A stretch of 27,322 nt of DNA from a virus. The stretch spans positions 1 through 27,322 of the IMG/VR virus record IMGVR_UViG_3300013372_002350; one strand, given 5' to 3'. Made by a program: the position numbers and the translations under genes. Numbering within the stretch: the stretch's first letter is position 1; each line of letters begins with the position of its first letter. Of this stretch, positions 7,877 through 14,918 are shown in pieces. The notes beneath the pieces were generated by a model. It searched no databases, had not been told where the DNA came from, and saw nothing but the letters and a program-made list of their open reading frames with translations.

Positions 7877-7884
7877 CTAAATAC
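7877..7884 (+). promoter_or_regulatory. Late promoter-like motif before gene 20
   Basis: CTAAATAC stands in the 28-nt gap between the tape-measure-like gene and the portal gene. T4 spacing would place the start near 7889, leaving an 11-nt leader with no clear ribosome binding site. Confidence 0.45.
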
Positions 7885-7899
7885 TAAAACAAGTATTAT

Positions 7900-9675
7900 A
7901 TGACATATAAAAAACGATTTTTAAATAAAAGTGGGGTATCTAGTCCCATATCTGGTGCAAACAGTAATCAAGGTTCCTGGAATGGAGCTCAAGATGGAAC
8001 ATCACAGGGTGGATGGAATAATCAAGAATTTGGATACAAGAATTATGGTAGCAGATTACCAGAAGTATATACCGGGCATCCAAATCGTATTGAAAGATAT
8101 AATCAATATGAAATGATGGATGTAGATGCTGAAGTTAATGCCTGTTTAGACATTATATCAGAATTTAGTACACAAAAAAATGAACATAATAAAACTCCAT
8201 TTAGTTTAGAGTTTAAAGAAGACCCAACTCAACATGAAGTAGAGTTACTTAAAAAACAATTACAACAATGGTGTAAATTAAATGAATTTGATAGTAGAAT
8301 ATTTAAAATATTTAGAAATTCTATAAAATATGGGGATCAAGTATTTGTGCGAGATCCAGAAAATTTTAAGTTATATTGGGTTGATATGACTAAAATTATT
8401 AAAGTTATTGTTAATGAAAGTGAAGGGAAAAAACCTGAGCAATATGTTATAAAAGACATTAACATTAATTTACAAAATTTAACTGTGGCACAAAAAACTA
8501 ATACTGATTTTGCTGCTAATCCAGCAACAGGATTAGGTGGTACAGGTGGCGGCGGCGGCGGGGGAGGATATACAGTACCGTCAATGCCATATAACACTAC
8601 TGGAAGTAGATTTACATTAGGGCAAAGTGAATCAGCAATTGATGCTAAACATATTGTACATTTAAGTTTAACAGAAGGTTTGGATAGATTTTGGCCGTTT
8701 GGTCAATCAGTGTTAGAAAACATTTTCAAAGTATATAAACAAAAAGAATTACTTGAAGATGCAGTTCTTATATATCGTGTTCAACGAGCACCCGAACGTA
8801 GAATGTTTAAAATTGATGTGGGTAATATGCCAAGCCATATGGCCATGGCATTTGTTGAACGGATAAAAAATGAGATTCATCAAAAGCGAATTCCGTCATA
8901 TAATGGTGCAGGTAGTGTAGTTGATGCTTCATATAATCCATTATCAATGAATGAGGATTACTTTTTTCCAGTTACCGCTGACGGTAGAGGCAGTAGTGTT
9001 GAGATGTTACCCGGTGGACAAAATTTAGGTGAAATAGACGATTTAAGATATTTTAATAATAGACTAGCACGTGGATTACGAGTTCCAAGTTCATATTTAC
9101 CTACCGGACCAGATGATAATACAACCCCATTAAGTGATGGCCGTGTTGGTACAGCAATGATTCAAGAATTTAGATTTAATCAATATTGTGAAAGATTGCA
9201 AAGTTATCTATGTCACAAATTAGATGAAGAATTTAAATTATTTTTACGTTGGAGAGGATTTAGTATAGATAGCGGAATATTTTCTTTAGTTTTTAATCCT
9301 CCTCAAAACTTTGCAGCATATCGTCAAAGTGAATTAGATACTGCAAGAATAGGATCATTTACTTCTATGGAACAATATCCATACATTAGTAAACGATTTG
9401 CCTTAGAAAGATTTTTAGGATTAACTGAAGAAGAGATCAGTAAAAATGAAAAATTATGGCGTGAAGAACAAGATAAAGAACAAGATGTTGACCCACTAGG
9501 TAGTGATTTACGAAGTGTAGGGGTGTCTGTTGGGGATATTGAATCGGATGAACAACTTGGCCAAGAGTTAGAAAATCCACCTGAAGAAGGTGCGGAAGGG
9601 CCAGAAGTTGCTGGACCAGTAACATCTGCTACCTCGCAAGCTGCGGTACCGGGCGGTGCGCCAGGTCAAATATAA
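7900..9675 (+). CDS. 20: Portal vertex protein gp20
   Basis: This protein forms the dodecameric portal at one capsid vertex, through which DNA is packaged and the neck attaches. The 591-aa sequence shows conserved gp20 segments: RIERYNQYEMMDVDAEV early on, IKYGDQVFVRDPENFKLYW, HIVHLSLTEGLDRFWPFGQS, and DAVLIYRVQRAPERRMFKID. It is somewhat longer than T4 gp20 (524 aa). A Gly-rich insertion (about residues 213-224, encoded by a run of GGN codons) interrupts the middle, and the C-terminal 60 residues are acidic and Gly/Pro/Ala-rich. It is followed directly by the small ORF at 9691 and the rest of the head cassette. No strong ribosome binding site is seen before ATG 7900. Confidence 0.95.
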   Translation: MTYKKRFLNKSGVSSPISGANSNQGSWNGAQDGTSQGGWNNQEFGYKNYGSRLPEVYTGHPNRIERYNQYEMMDVDAEVNACLDIISEFSTQKNEHNKTPFSLEFKEDPTQHEVELLKKQLQQWCKLNEFDSRIFKIFRNSIKYGDQVFVRDPENFKLYWVDMTKIIKVIVNESEGKKPEQYVIKDININLQNLTVAQKTNTDFAANPATGLGGTGGGGGGGGYTVPSMPYNTTGSRFTLGQSESAIDAKHIVHLSLTEGLDRFWPFGQSVLENIFKVYKQKELLEDAVLIYRVQRAPERRMFKIDVGNMPSHMAMAFVERIKNEIHQKRIPSYNGAGSVVDASYNPLSMNEDYFFPVTADGRGSSVEMLPGGQNLGEIDDLRYFNNRLARGLRVPSSYLPTGPDDNTTPLSDGRVGTAMIQEFRFNQYCERLQSYLCHKLDEEFKLFLRWRGFSIDSGIFSLVFNPPQNFAAYRQSELDTARIGSFTSMEQYPYISKRFALERFLGLTEEEISKNEKLWREEQDKEQDVDPLGSDLRSVGVSVGDIESDEQLGQELENPPEEGAEGPEVAGPVTSATSQAAVPGGAPGQI

Positions 9676-9677
9676 TT

Positions 9678-9686
9678 GATAAATAG
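9678..9686 (+). promoter_or_regulatory. Late promoter-like motif at a predicted leaderless start
   Basis: GATAAATAG ends 4 nt before ATG 9691. If GATAAATA occupies -13 to -6 as in T4 late promoters, +1 is base 9691, the A of the start codon. Confidence 0.45.
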
Positions 9687-9690
9687 TTAA

Positions 9691-9921
9691 ATGAAACTTT
9701 TTGAAATGTTTGATGCCCCGATTCAGGGTTACCAAGATATTGCTGATGACAATAGTAAACCAAAGTGGAAAGAATCTCGTAAAACTAAATTAACATTAAA
9801 GCAAATTAGAAAATTAAGAAAAATGTTAGATGTTAGAAATTATGAAAAACAAGAGTACATGAAAAAAGTTCATGAACAATATGGTGCCGCAGCAGCACAA
9901 GCAGGACAGCCGACAGTATAA
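9691..9921 (+). CDS. Small basic head-cassette protein, unknown function
   Basis: I do not recognise this 76-aa protein with certainty. It is rich in Lys/Arg, mostly helical by composition, with a conserved-looking core KLTLKQIRKLRKMLDVRNYEKQ and a C-terminal Ala/Gln tail. It lies between portal gp20 and the acidic core-like protein, where T4 has the prohead core genes 67 and 68, so a prohead core or head-assembly role is a fair guess from position. The late-promoter-like box is so close that the mRNA may start at the ATG itself, and no Shine-Dalgarno sequence is present. Confidence 0.7.
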   Translation: MKLFEMFDAPIQGYQDIADDNSKPKWKESRKTKLTLKQIRKLRKMLDVRNYEKQEYMKKVHEQYGAAAAQAGQPTV

Positions 9922-9961
9922 ACTTTAGCAATTAAAGTTTTGTAAAATCATCAGATTTTAC
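9921..9961 (+). terminator. Tandem hairpins between head genes, possible attenuator
   Basis: AACTTT (9921-9926) pairs with AAAGTT (9934-9939), followed by a short T-containing stretch. Then GTAAAATC (9942-9949) pairs perfectly with GATTTTAC (9954-9961) around a 4-nt loop. The U tract is poor, so partial termination or RNA processing is more likely than a full stop. A third, imperfect stem spans about 9979-10012. Confidence 0.35.
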
Positions 9962-10010
9962 CAAAAATGTAAAAAAAGCATACATATTACGCTCTTTTAT
10001 TGTATATGTG

Positions 10011-10018
10011 CTAAATAA
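10011..10018 (+). promoter_or_regulatory. Late promoter-like motif before the prohead core-like gene
   Basis: CTAAATAA lies 32 nt before ATG 10051. T4 spacing puts the start near 10023, giving a leader of about 28 nt with a good ribosome binding site (TAGGAG, 10037-10042). Confidence 0.4.
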
Positions 10019-10050
10019 TTTTACAAGCCATTACTTAGGAGAAAAAAACA

Positions 10051-10947
10051 ATGGATAACAAAAAATTTGAACAACTCATTGATTTAATTATTAACGAGAA
10101 TGAAGAACAAGCCCGTGCATTATTTCACGATATCGTGGTAGAAAAATCCCGCGAAATTTACGAACATTTAATGGACGAAGACACCCTAGAAGAAAATCTA
10201 TATGCTGAGCCAACTGCGTCATCAGAACCTCCGGTAAATGCAAGCGGCGAAGCCGCTGGATTGCTGGACGAAATTGAGATGGAAGAACAAGGTATGAACG
10301 AAGAAGATGATGAAATGGACCTAGATGACATGGATGATGAAGATACAGAAATAATGGATCTTGATTCTGATGAAGAAGGTATGGATGACATGGATGATGA
10401 AGGGTCAGTTGAAGACCGAGTAGTAGATATTGAAGATAAAGTGGATAATCTTGAAAGATTAATGGCTGAGTTTGAAGAAATTATGAATGGTGGCGGAGGT
10501 GATGAAGAGTCATTAGACGGCATGGATGACGAAGCCGGTGCATTTGCAGGCGGTGATGACATGGATAATCCAGAAGGTGATGAAATGATGGAAGCCATCA
10601 CACTAAAACCAGTAAAAGGGCTATATGGTTCTAACATTGGTGGTGACAATGGTCAGCAAACAAAAAGTACCGTAAGATTTAATTCGGGTCAAAATGGTAT
10701 GGCAAGCAAGCCTTTTGCACTAGGTGGTAAATCAGAATCAGTACCAACAAGTCCAAAAGGACCAAGCAATTATGGCAGTAAAGGTGAAACGCAAGTTAAA
10801 GGCGCAGGCTCATTCAAAAATGCTCCTGCACAAGCAACTCAAGATTTAACAGCGGCACCAAAGCCAACGACAACGCAAGCGGCTGGAGTTAATACCAAAA
10901 GCCCATTGGCCGAGTCACGAAGAACAGTACGTAAAACTACTAGATAA
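10051..10947 (+). CDS. Acidic prohead core protein, gp67-like
   Basis: The 298-aa product begins with a short helical region (1-45, with EQARALFHDIVVEKSREIYE) that resembles the N-terminus of T4 gp67. Two strongly Asp/Glu/Met-rich stretches follow (about 71-118 and 151-180), then a Gly/Ser/Lys-rich tail. Prohead core proteins of T4-like phages are acidic and are cut by gp21. A potential gp21 site (LxE) sits at L286-A-E288, leaving a basic 10-residue tail. The gene is in the place of T4 67/68, directly before the protease gene. It is much longer than T4 gp67 (80 aa), so it may be a fusion or an expanded form. A 19-nt direct repeat (10324-10342 and 10384-10402) encodes part of the acidic stretch. 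Confidence 0.65.
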   Translation: MDNKKFEQLIDLIINENEEQARALFHDIVVEKSREIYEHLMDEDTLEENLYAEPTASSEPPVNASGEAAGLLDEIEMEEQGMNEEDDEMDLDDMDDEDTEIMDLDSDEEGMDDMDDEGSVEDRVVDIEDKVDNLERLMAEFEEIMNGGGGDEESLDGMDDEAGAFAGGDDMDNPEGDEMMEAITLKPVKGLYGSNIGGDNGQQTKSTVRFNSGQNGMASKPFALGGKSESVPTSPKGPSNYGSKGETQVKGAGSFKNAPAQATQDLTAAPKPTTTQAAGVNTKSPLAESRRTVRKTTR

Positions 10948-10961
10948 GGAATCTGAGAGTA

Positions 10962-11603
10962 ATGGCTTATCTCAAAGAGCAACTGACTTTCGGCCAAGCC
11001 GGTATGGTCCTCGAAAGTTCAGGTGAGGGAAATACAAAGTCCCTTTATATGAAGGGTATTTTCATTCAGGGTGGGGTAAAAAACGCAAACGAGCGTGTTT
11101 ACCCCATTTCTGAAATTGATAGTGCAGTAGAGACTTTGAATAAACAAATTACTGAAGGTTATTCTGTATTAGGTGAAGTAGATCACCCAGATGACTTAAA
11201 AATTAACTTAGACCGAGTATCACATATGATAACATCTATGTGGATGGACGGAGCAAACGGTTTTGGTAAATTAAAAATATTACCAACTCCAATGGGGCAG
11301 TTAGTAACTACCATGTTGGAAAGTGGTGTTAAACTAGGCGTATCTAGTCGAGGTAGCGGAAACGTTAACGACTCTGATGGCCGTGTCAGTGACTTTGAAA
11401 TAGTCACAGTGGATATCGTTGCTCAACCGAGCGCACCTAATGCATACCCTAAGGCTATTTATGAAGGCATGATCAACATGAAACATGGTCATAAACTCTT
11501 AACTATTGCAAAAGATGCTAAAGGCGATAAAAAAGTACAGAGATTTCTTAAAGAGGAAGTTAAACGCCTAATTAATGATCTCAAAATTAAAAAAGGGGAA
11601 TAA
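10962..11603 (+). CDS. 21: Prohead core protease gp21
   Basis: This serine protease of the herpesvirus-assemblin-like fold matures the prohead by cutting core proteins and the capsid protein after LxE/IxE. The 213-aa protein shows GEVDHP with likely catalytic H75, GVSSRGSG with likely catalytic Ser at 128 or 129, and the early segment GGVKNANERVYP typical of phage prohead proteases. The length matches T4 gp21 (212 aa). It lies between the core-like gene and scaffold gene 22, and its stop is 2 nt before the gp22 ATG, so the two are translationally linked. Confidence 0.93.
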   Translation: MAYLKEQLTFGQAGMVLESSGEGNTKSLYMKGIFIQGGVKNANERVYPISEIDSAVETLNKQITEGYSVLGEVDHPDDLKINLDRVSHMITSMWMDGANGFGKLKILPTPMGQLVTTMLESGVKLGVSSRGSGNVNDSDGRVSDFEIVTVDIVAQPSAPNAYPKAIYEGMINMKHGHKLLTIAKDAKGDKKVQRFLKEEVKRLINDLKIKKGE

Positions 11604-11605
11604 GT

Positions 11606-12706
11606 ATGTTTGATGCTATCAAACCATTACTTGAAAGTGGATTAATTAATGAAGAAATCGGGCAGGAACTTAATGAAGCCTGGGACTCTAAATTGGTTGA
11701 AGCACGAGAGCAAGTACGCACAGAACTAAGAGAAGAGTTTGCAAATCGTTATGAGCATGATAGAATCGTGATGGTAGAGGCACTAGATAAAATGGTTACT
11801 GAAGGCCTTAGTTCTGAAATTGTAGAATTTCAGAGCGAACGTCAAGCAATGAATGAAGACCGAATTAAAGCAAAAATTAAACTACATGAATCTGCTACTA
11901 AATTCAATGATTTTATGGTTGTTAAATTAGCCGAAGAAATCAAAGAATTGCGTAAAGATCGTAGTATCCAAAAAGAAAATCAACAAAAAGTAGGACAATT
12001 TATTGTTCATGCTTTATCCCGCGAAATTAAAGAATTCGCACAAGATAAACAAGCTGTTGTTGAATCTAAGGTTAAATTAGTTGCTGAAGGTCGTAAACAA
12101 TTAACTGCATTGAAAGCACGTTTTGTCGCTGAATCTGCTAGTAAATTGAATTCAATTGTAACTACTCATCTAAAGGGTGAACTACATCAATTAAAAGAAG
12201 ACATTAAAATTGCTAGAGAAAACAATTTTGGTCGTCGGCTTTTTGAAGCATTTGCAGGGGAATTTTCAGTAACTCATTTAAATGATAAAGCTGAAACTCG
12301 CAAATTAATGGCTAAACTAGGTGAAAAAGAAACTCAACTAGCAGAATCTATTAAATCGGTCAACGCAGTCAAAAAACTGGTTGAAGGGAAAGAACGTGAA
12401 GTTCGCATGATTAAAGAATCAAATCTAAGAGAAAAAACAATGAGCGATTTATTGTCTACTCTCAATGAAGAGAAATCTGGAGTTATGATGGACTTACTAG
12501 AAAGTGTACAAACTAACAAGTTGAAAGTCGCTTTCGATAAGTATTTGCCAGCAGTTCTTAATAATGGTAATGAGAAAAAGATTGGAAAATCTGCTTTGAA
12601 TGAATCTATTATTACAGAAATTACTGGTAATAAAGCTGCTAAACAAGAAGTTGATATCTATGAACGTGATAACGTAATAGACATTAAACGTCTAGCAGGG
12701 CTGTGA
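11606..12706 (+). CDS. 22: Prohead scaffold (core) protein gp22
   Basis: This is the major internal scaffold around which gp23 assembles; it is degraded by gp21 during maturation. The 366-aa protein is highly charged and almost wholly helical, with long coiled-coil-like stretches from about 30 to 300, which fits the family (T4 gp22 is 269 aa). It contains LxE-type sites such as QLAES. The GGGGAA just before ATG 11606 acts as ribosome binding site and lies in the end of gene 21. Identification rests on both composition and its fixed place between genes 21 and 23. Confidence 0.88.
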   Translation: MFDAIKPLLESGLINEEIGQELNEAWDSKLVEAREQVRTELREEFANRYEHDRIVMVEALDKMVTEGLSSEIVEFQSERQAMNEDRIKAKIKLHESATKFNDFMVVKLAEEIKELRKDRSIQKENQQKVGQFIVHALSREIKEFAQDKQAVVESKVKLVAEGRKQLTALKARFVAESASKLNSIVTTHLKGELHQLKEDIKIARENNFGRRLFEAFAGEFSVTHLNDKAETRKLMAKLGEKETQLAESIKSVNAVKKLVEGKEREVRMIKESNLREKTMSDLLSTLNEEKSGVMMDLLESVQTNKLKVAFDKYLPAVLNNGNEKKIGKSALNESIITEITGNKAAKQEVDIYERDNVIDIKRLAGL

Positions 12707-12736
12707 AATAAAGACATACATTAGGAGATATATAAA

Positions 12737-13933
12737 ATGTCAAAAGTATTATTAGAAGGCCGTTGGAACGAAACCAAGGACGCCCTGTTAGAAGGTCTAA
12801 AAGGCAACCGTCGTTCAACAATGGGTGTTATTTTAGAAAACACAAAAAGACAGTTACTTGCTGAATCTTCAGCCGGTACTACAACAGCTGGAAACATCGC
12901 TACATTAAATCGTGTGATTCTTCCGGTTATCCGTCGTGTCATGCCAACCGTTATCGCTAACGAATTGGTAGGCGTTCAGCCAATGACAGGTCCAGTTGGT
13001 CAGATTCATACATTGCGTGTTCGCTATGCTCAGTCTTTAACAGACAACAGTGCAGCAGCAACTAGTGTTACAGCTGGTCAAGAAGCATTAAGTCCGTTCA
13101 TGATTGCTCAGGCGTATTCACGTACTCCACAAGCAACAAGTTCAACTAGCAGCTATACTGCAAATAATACCGCTGCCCTTGAAGGCAATGGCGGTAAACA
13201 AATCAGTGTGCAAATTCTACGTCAAGCCGTTGAAGCGAAATCACGTAAATTGCAAGCACGTTGGACATTTGAAGCTGCTCAAGACGCACAAAGCCAGCAT
13301 GGCATTGACGTTGAGGCAGAAATTATGGCTGCTTTGGCACAAGAAATTACTGCTGAAATTGACCAGGAAATTCTATTGTCATTACGTACTTTAGCAACCA
13401 CTGAGTTTACATTCAATCAGGCAACCGTATCTGGTACTGCTACATATGTTGGTGATGAACATGCTGCATTGGCAGTTCTTATCAATCGTGTTGCTAACTT
13501 GATCGCTCAACGCACCCGTCGTGGAGCAGGTAACTGGGCTGTTGTATCTAGCGCAGCGTTAACGGTTCTACAAAGTGCTACAACTTCTGCATTCGCTCGT
13601 ACTACAGAAGGTACTTTTGAAGCACCAACAAATACAAAGTTCGTTGGTACCTTAAACGGCGCTATGCGTGTATTTGTTGACTCTTATGCACCTGATACAC
13701 AACCTGTATTGGTTGGTTATAAAGGCTCTTCAGAAACAGATGCAGCGGCATTCTATTGCCCTTACATTCCGTTGATGAGTTCTGGTGTTGTTCTTGATCC
13801 AACAACATTCGAACCAGTCGTATCATTTATGACTCGTTACGGATATATCGAGCTTACTAATACTGCAAGCAGTTTTGGTAATGCTGCGGATTATGTTGGT
13901 GAAATAGCTGTTGCAAATTTAACATTCCAATAA
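12737..13933 (+). CDS. 23: Major capsid protein gp23
   Basis: This is the main shell protein of the T4-type head. The 398-aa sequence has the family hallmarks: an N-terminal amphipathic segment, TLNRVILPVIRRVMP, GVQPMTGPVGQIHTLRVRY, a central KSRKLQARWTFEAAQD, and the near-terminal VVSFMTRYGYIELTN. It is clearly shorter than T4 gp23 (521 aa), so the insertion domain is probably reduced, as in distant T4 relatives. A gp21-type cleavage site is seen at L41-A42-E43, predicting a mature protein starting at S44. A good ribosome binding site (TAGGAGA) precedes ATG 12737. A strong terminator follows the stop, ending the head transcript. Confidence 0.96.
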   Translation: MSKVLLEGRWNETKDALLEGLKGNRRSTMGVILENTKRQLLAESSAGTTTAGNIATLNRVILPVIRRVMPTVIANELVGVQPMTGPVGQIHTLRVRYAQSLTDNSAAATSVTAGQEALSPFMIAQAYSRTPQATSSTSSYTANNTAALEGNGGKQISVQILRQAVEAKSRKLQARWTFEAAQDAQSQHGIDVEAEIMAALAQEITAEIDQEILLSLRTLATTEFTFNQATVSGTATYVGDEHAALAVLINRVANLIAQRTRRGAGNWAVVSSAALTVLQSATTSAFARTTEGTFEAPTNTKFVGTLNGAMRVFVDSYAPDTQPVLVGYKGSSETDAAAFYCPYIPLMSSGVVLDPTTFEPVVSFMTRYGYIELTNTASSFGNAADYVGEIAVANLTFQ

Positions 13934-13941
13934 AATTTGGG

Positions 13942-13986
13942 TTGTTTGTTTTGTCAAACAAAGAGGGTGCTTCGGCACCCTTTTTT
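13942..13986 (+). terminator. Rho-independent terminator after gene 23
   Basis: GGGTGC-TTCG-GCACCC (13965-13980) is a perfect 6-bp stem with a stable UUCG tetraloop, followed by six T residues (13981-13986). Just upstream, TTGTTTG (13942-13948) pairs with CAAACAA (13955-13961), making tandem hairpins. It separates the head genes from the fibre/lysis genes. Confidence 0.92.
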
Positions 13987-13994
13987 GTTATTGC

Positions 13995-14002
13995 ATAAAT
14001 AC
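13995..14002 (+). promoter_or_regulatory. Late promoter-like motif after the gp23 terminator
   Basis: ATAAATAC begins 9 nt after the terminator T tract and 28 nt before ATG 14023. T4 spacing predicts a start near 14007 and a leader of about 16 nt containing TGGA. Its position after a terminator supports a fresh transcription unit. Confidence 0.55.
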
Positions 14003-14022
14003 AATATAACAATGGAATATTT

Positions 14023-14295
14023 ATGTCATCAGAATTATTCAACAGTATAACCGGTTACTCTGTAGGGATTCCACCAACGTTGGTTGTAAATTCATCAGGT
14101 ACAATATTAACTAATGTTGATAACGATTATGTAACTGCAAACACTGTACTTGCTAATATATTACAGTCCCCACTAACTACTAAAGCATCTAGTGCTACAG
14201 GCACAATTGGACAAATATGCTGGGATGCTAATTATATATATGTTTGTACTGCAACTAATACATGGAAAAGAGCCACATTAACCGGCGGATATTAA
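14023..14295 (+). CDS. Small fibre-like structural protein with C-terminal IYVCTATNTWKRA motif
   Basis: The 90-aa product has a Ser/Thr/Asn/Val-rich N-terminal half and a C-terminal motif GTIGQICWDANYIYVCTAT ending in NTWKRA. I know this motif as a recurrent end module of structural proteins in aquatic tailed phages; its exact role is unknown to me. A split version of the same motif ends the 426-aa protein at 17430. The gene opens the transcription unit after the gp23 terminator and stands 1 nt before the endolysin gene. A role as a small virion decoration or fibre part is inferred from composition. Confidence 0.65.
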   Translation: MSSELFNSITGYSVGIPPTLVVNSSGTILTNVDNDYVTANTVLANILQSPLTTKASSATGTIGQICWDANYIYVCTATNTWKRATLTGGY

Positions 14296-14296
14296 T

Positions 14297-14917
14297 ATGA
14301 TTACAATAGAATTATTACACACCCTTTGTCCTAAAACAAAAGATAGTATTCTAACTACATATATTGAACCGTTGAATACTGTAGGTGAATACTATGACAT
14401 GTTTGTTAATACAAATAGAATAGCAGGGTTTTTAGCGCAAATCGCACATGAGTCCGGAGGATTTAATTTTGTAAAAGAAAATTTAAATTACAGTGCCAAA
14501 GGATTACTGACTACTTTTAAGAAATACTTTCTTGATGAAGCAACTGCAAAAAGATATGAACGCAAACCCGAAATGATTGCTAATCGTGTATATGCTAATC
14601 GTATGAAAAACGGAGATGAAGCAAGCGGCGACGGATATCGATTTTGTGGTAGAGGGTTAATTCAATTAACCGGTAGAGATAATTATACTAAATTTGCCCT
14701 AGCATTAGATTTATCAATTGAAGATACTGTTGCATATTTAGAAACTCCAAACGGTGCCGTAGCAAGTGCAGGCTGGTTTTGGGATAATAATAAATTAAAT
14801 CAATATTGTGACAGTGGTGATTTTGTAACACTGACAAAAAGAATTAATGGTGGGACCATTGGATTGGAAGATAGAAAACATCATTATGAGATAGCATTGG
14901 ATATGCTGCAAAGATAA
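14297..14917 (+). CDS. GH19 chitinase-like endolysin
   Basis: This is a glycoside hydrolase family 19 muramidase/chitinase-like enzyme that would cut the peptidoglycan glycan strand for host lysis. The 206-aa protein shows the signature order: AQIAHESGGF with catalytic-type E52, then E61 in KENLNYSA, and YRFCGRGLIQLTGRDNY at 114-130, followed by a C-terminal WFWDNNKLNQYCDSGDF region. The length suits a single-domain endolysin without a cell-wall-binding domain, and no signal peptide or membrane segment is seen, so a holin from elsewhere is presumably needed. It may instead be a virion-associated lysozyme, since it sits among structural genes. Confidence 0.9.
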   Translation: MITIELLHTLCPKTKDSILTTYIEPLNTVGEYYDMFVNTNRIAGFLAQIAHESGGFNFVKENLNYSAKGLLTTFKKYFLDEATAKRYERKPEMIANRVYANRMKNGDEASGDGYRFCGRGLIQLTGRDNYTKFALALDLSIEDTVAYLETPNGAVASAGWFWDNNKLNQYCDSGDFVTLTKRINGGTIGLEDRKHHYEIALDMLQR

Positions 14918-14918
14918 T

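Noticed and set aside
10158-10649. Minus-strand Ser-rich 163-codon ORF
   Set aside because: It is the antisense of the Asp/Glu/Met-rich core protein gene; GAT/GAA codons read back as Ser/Ile codons.
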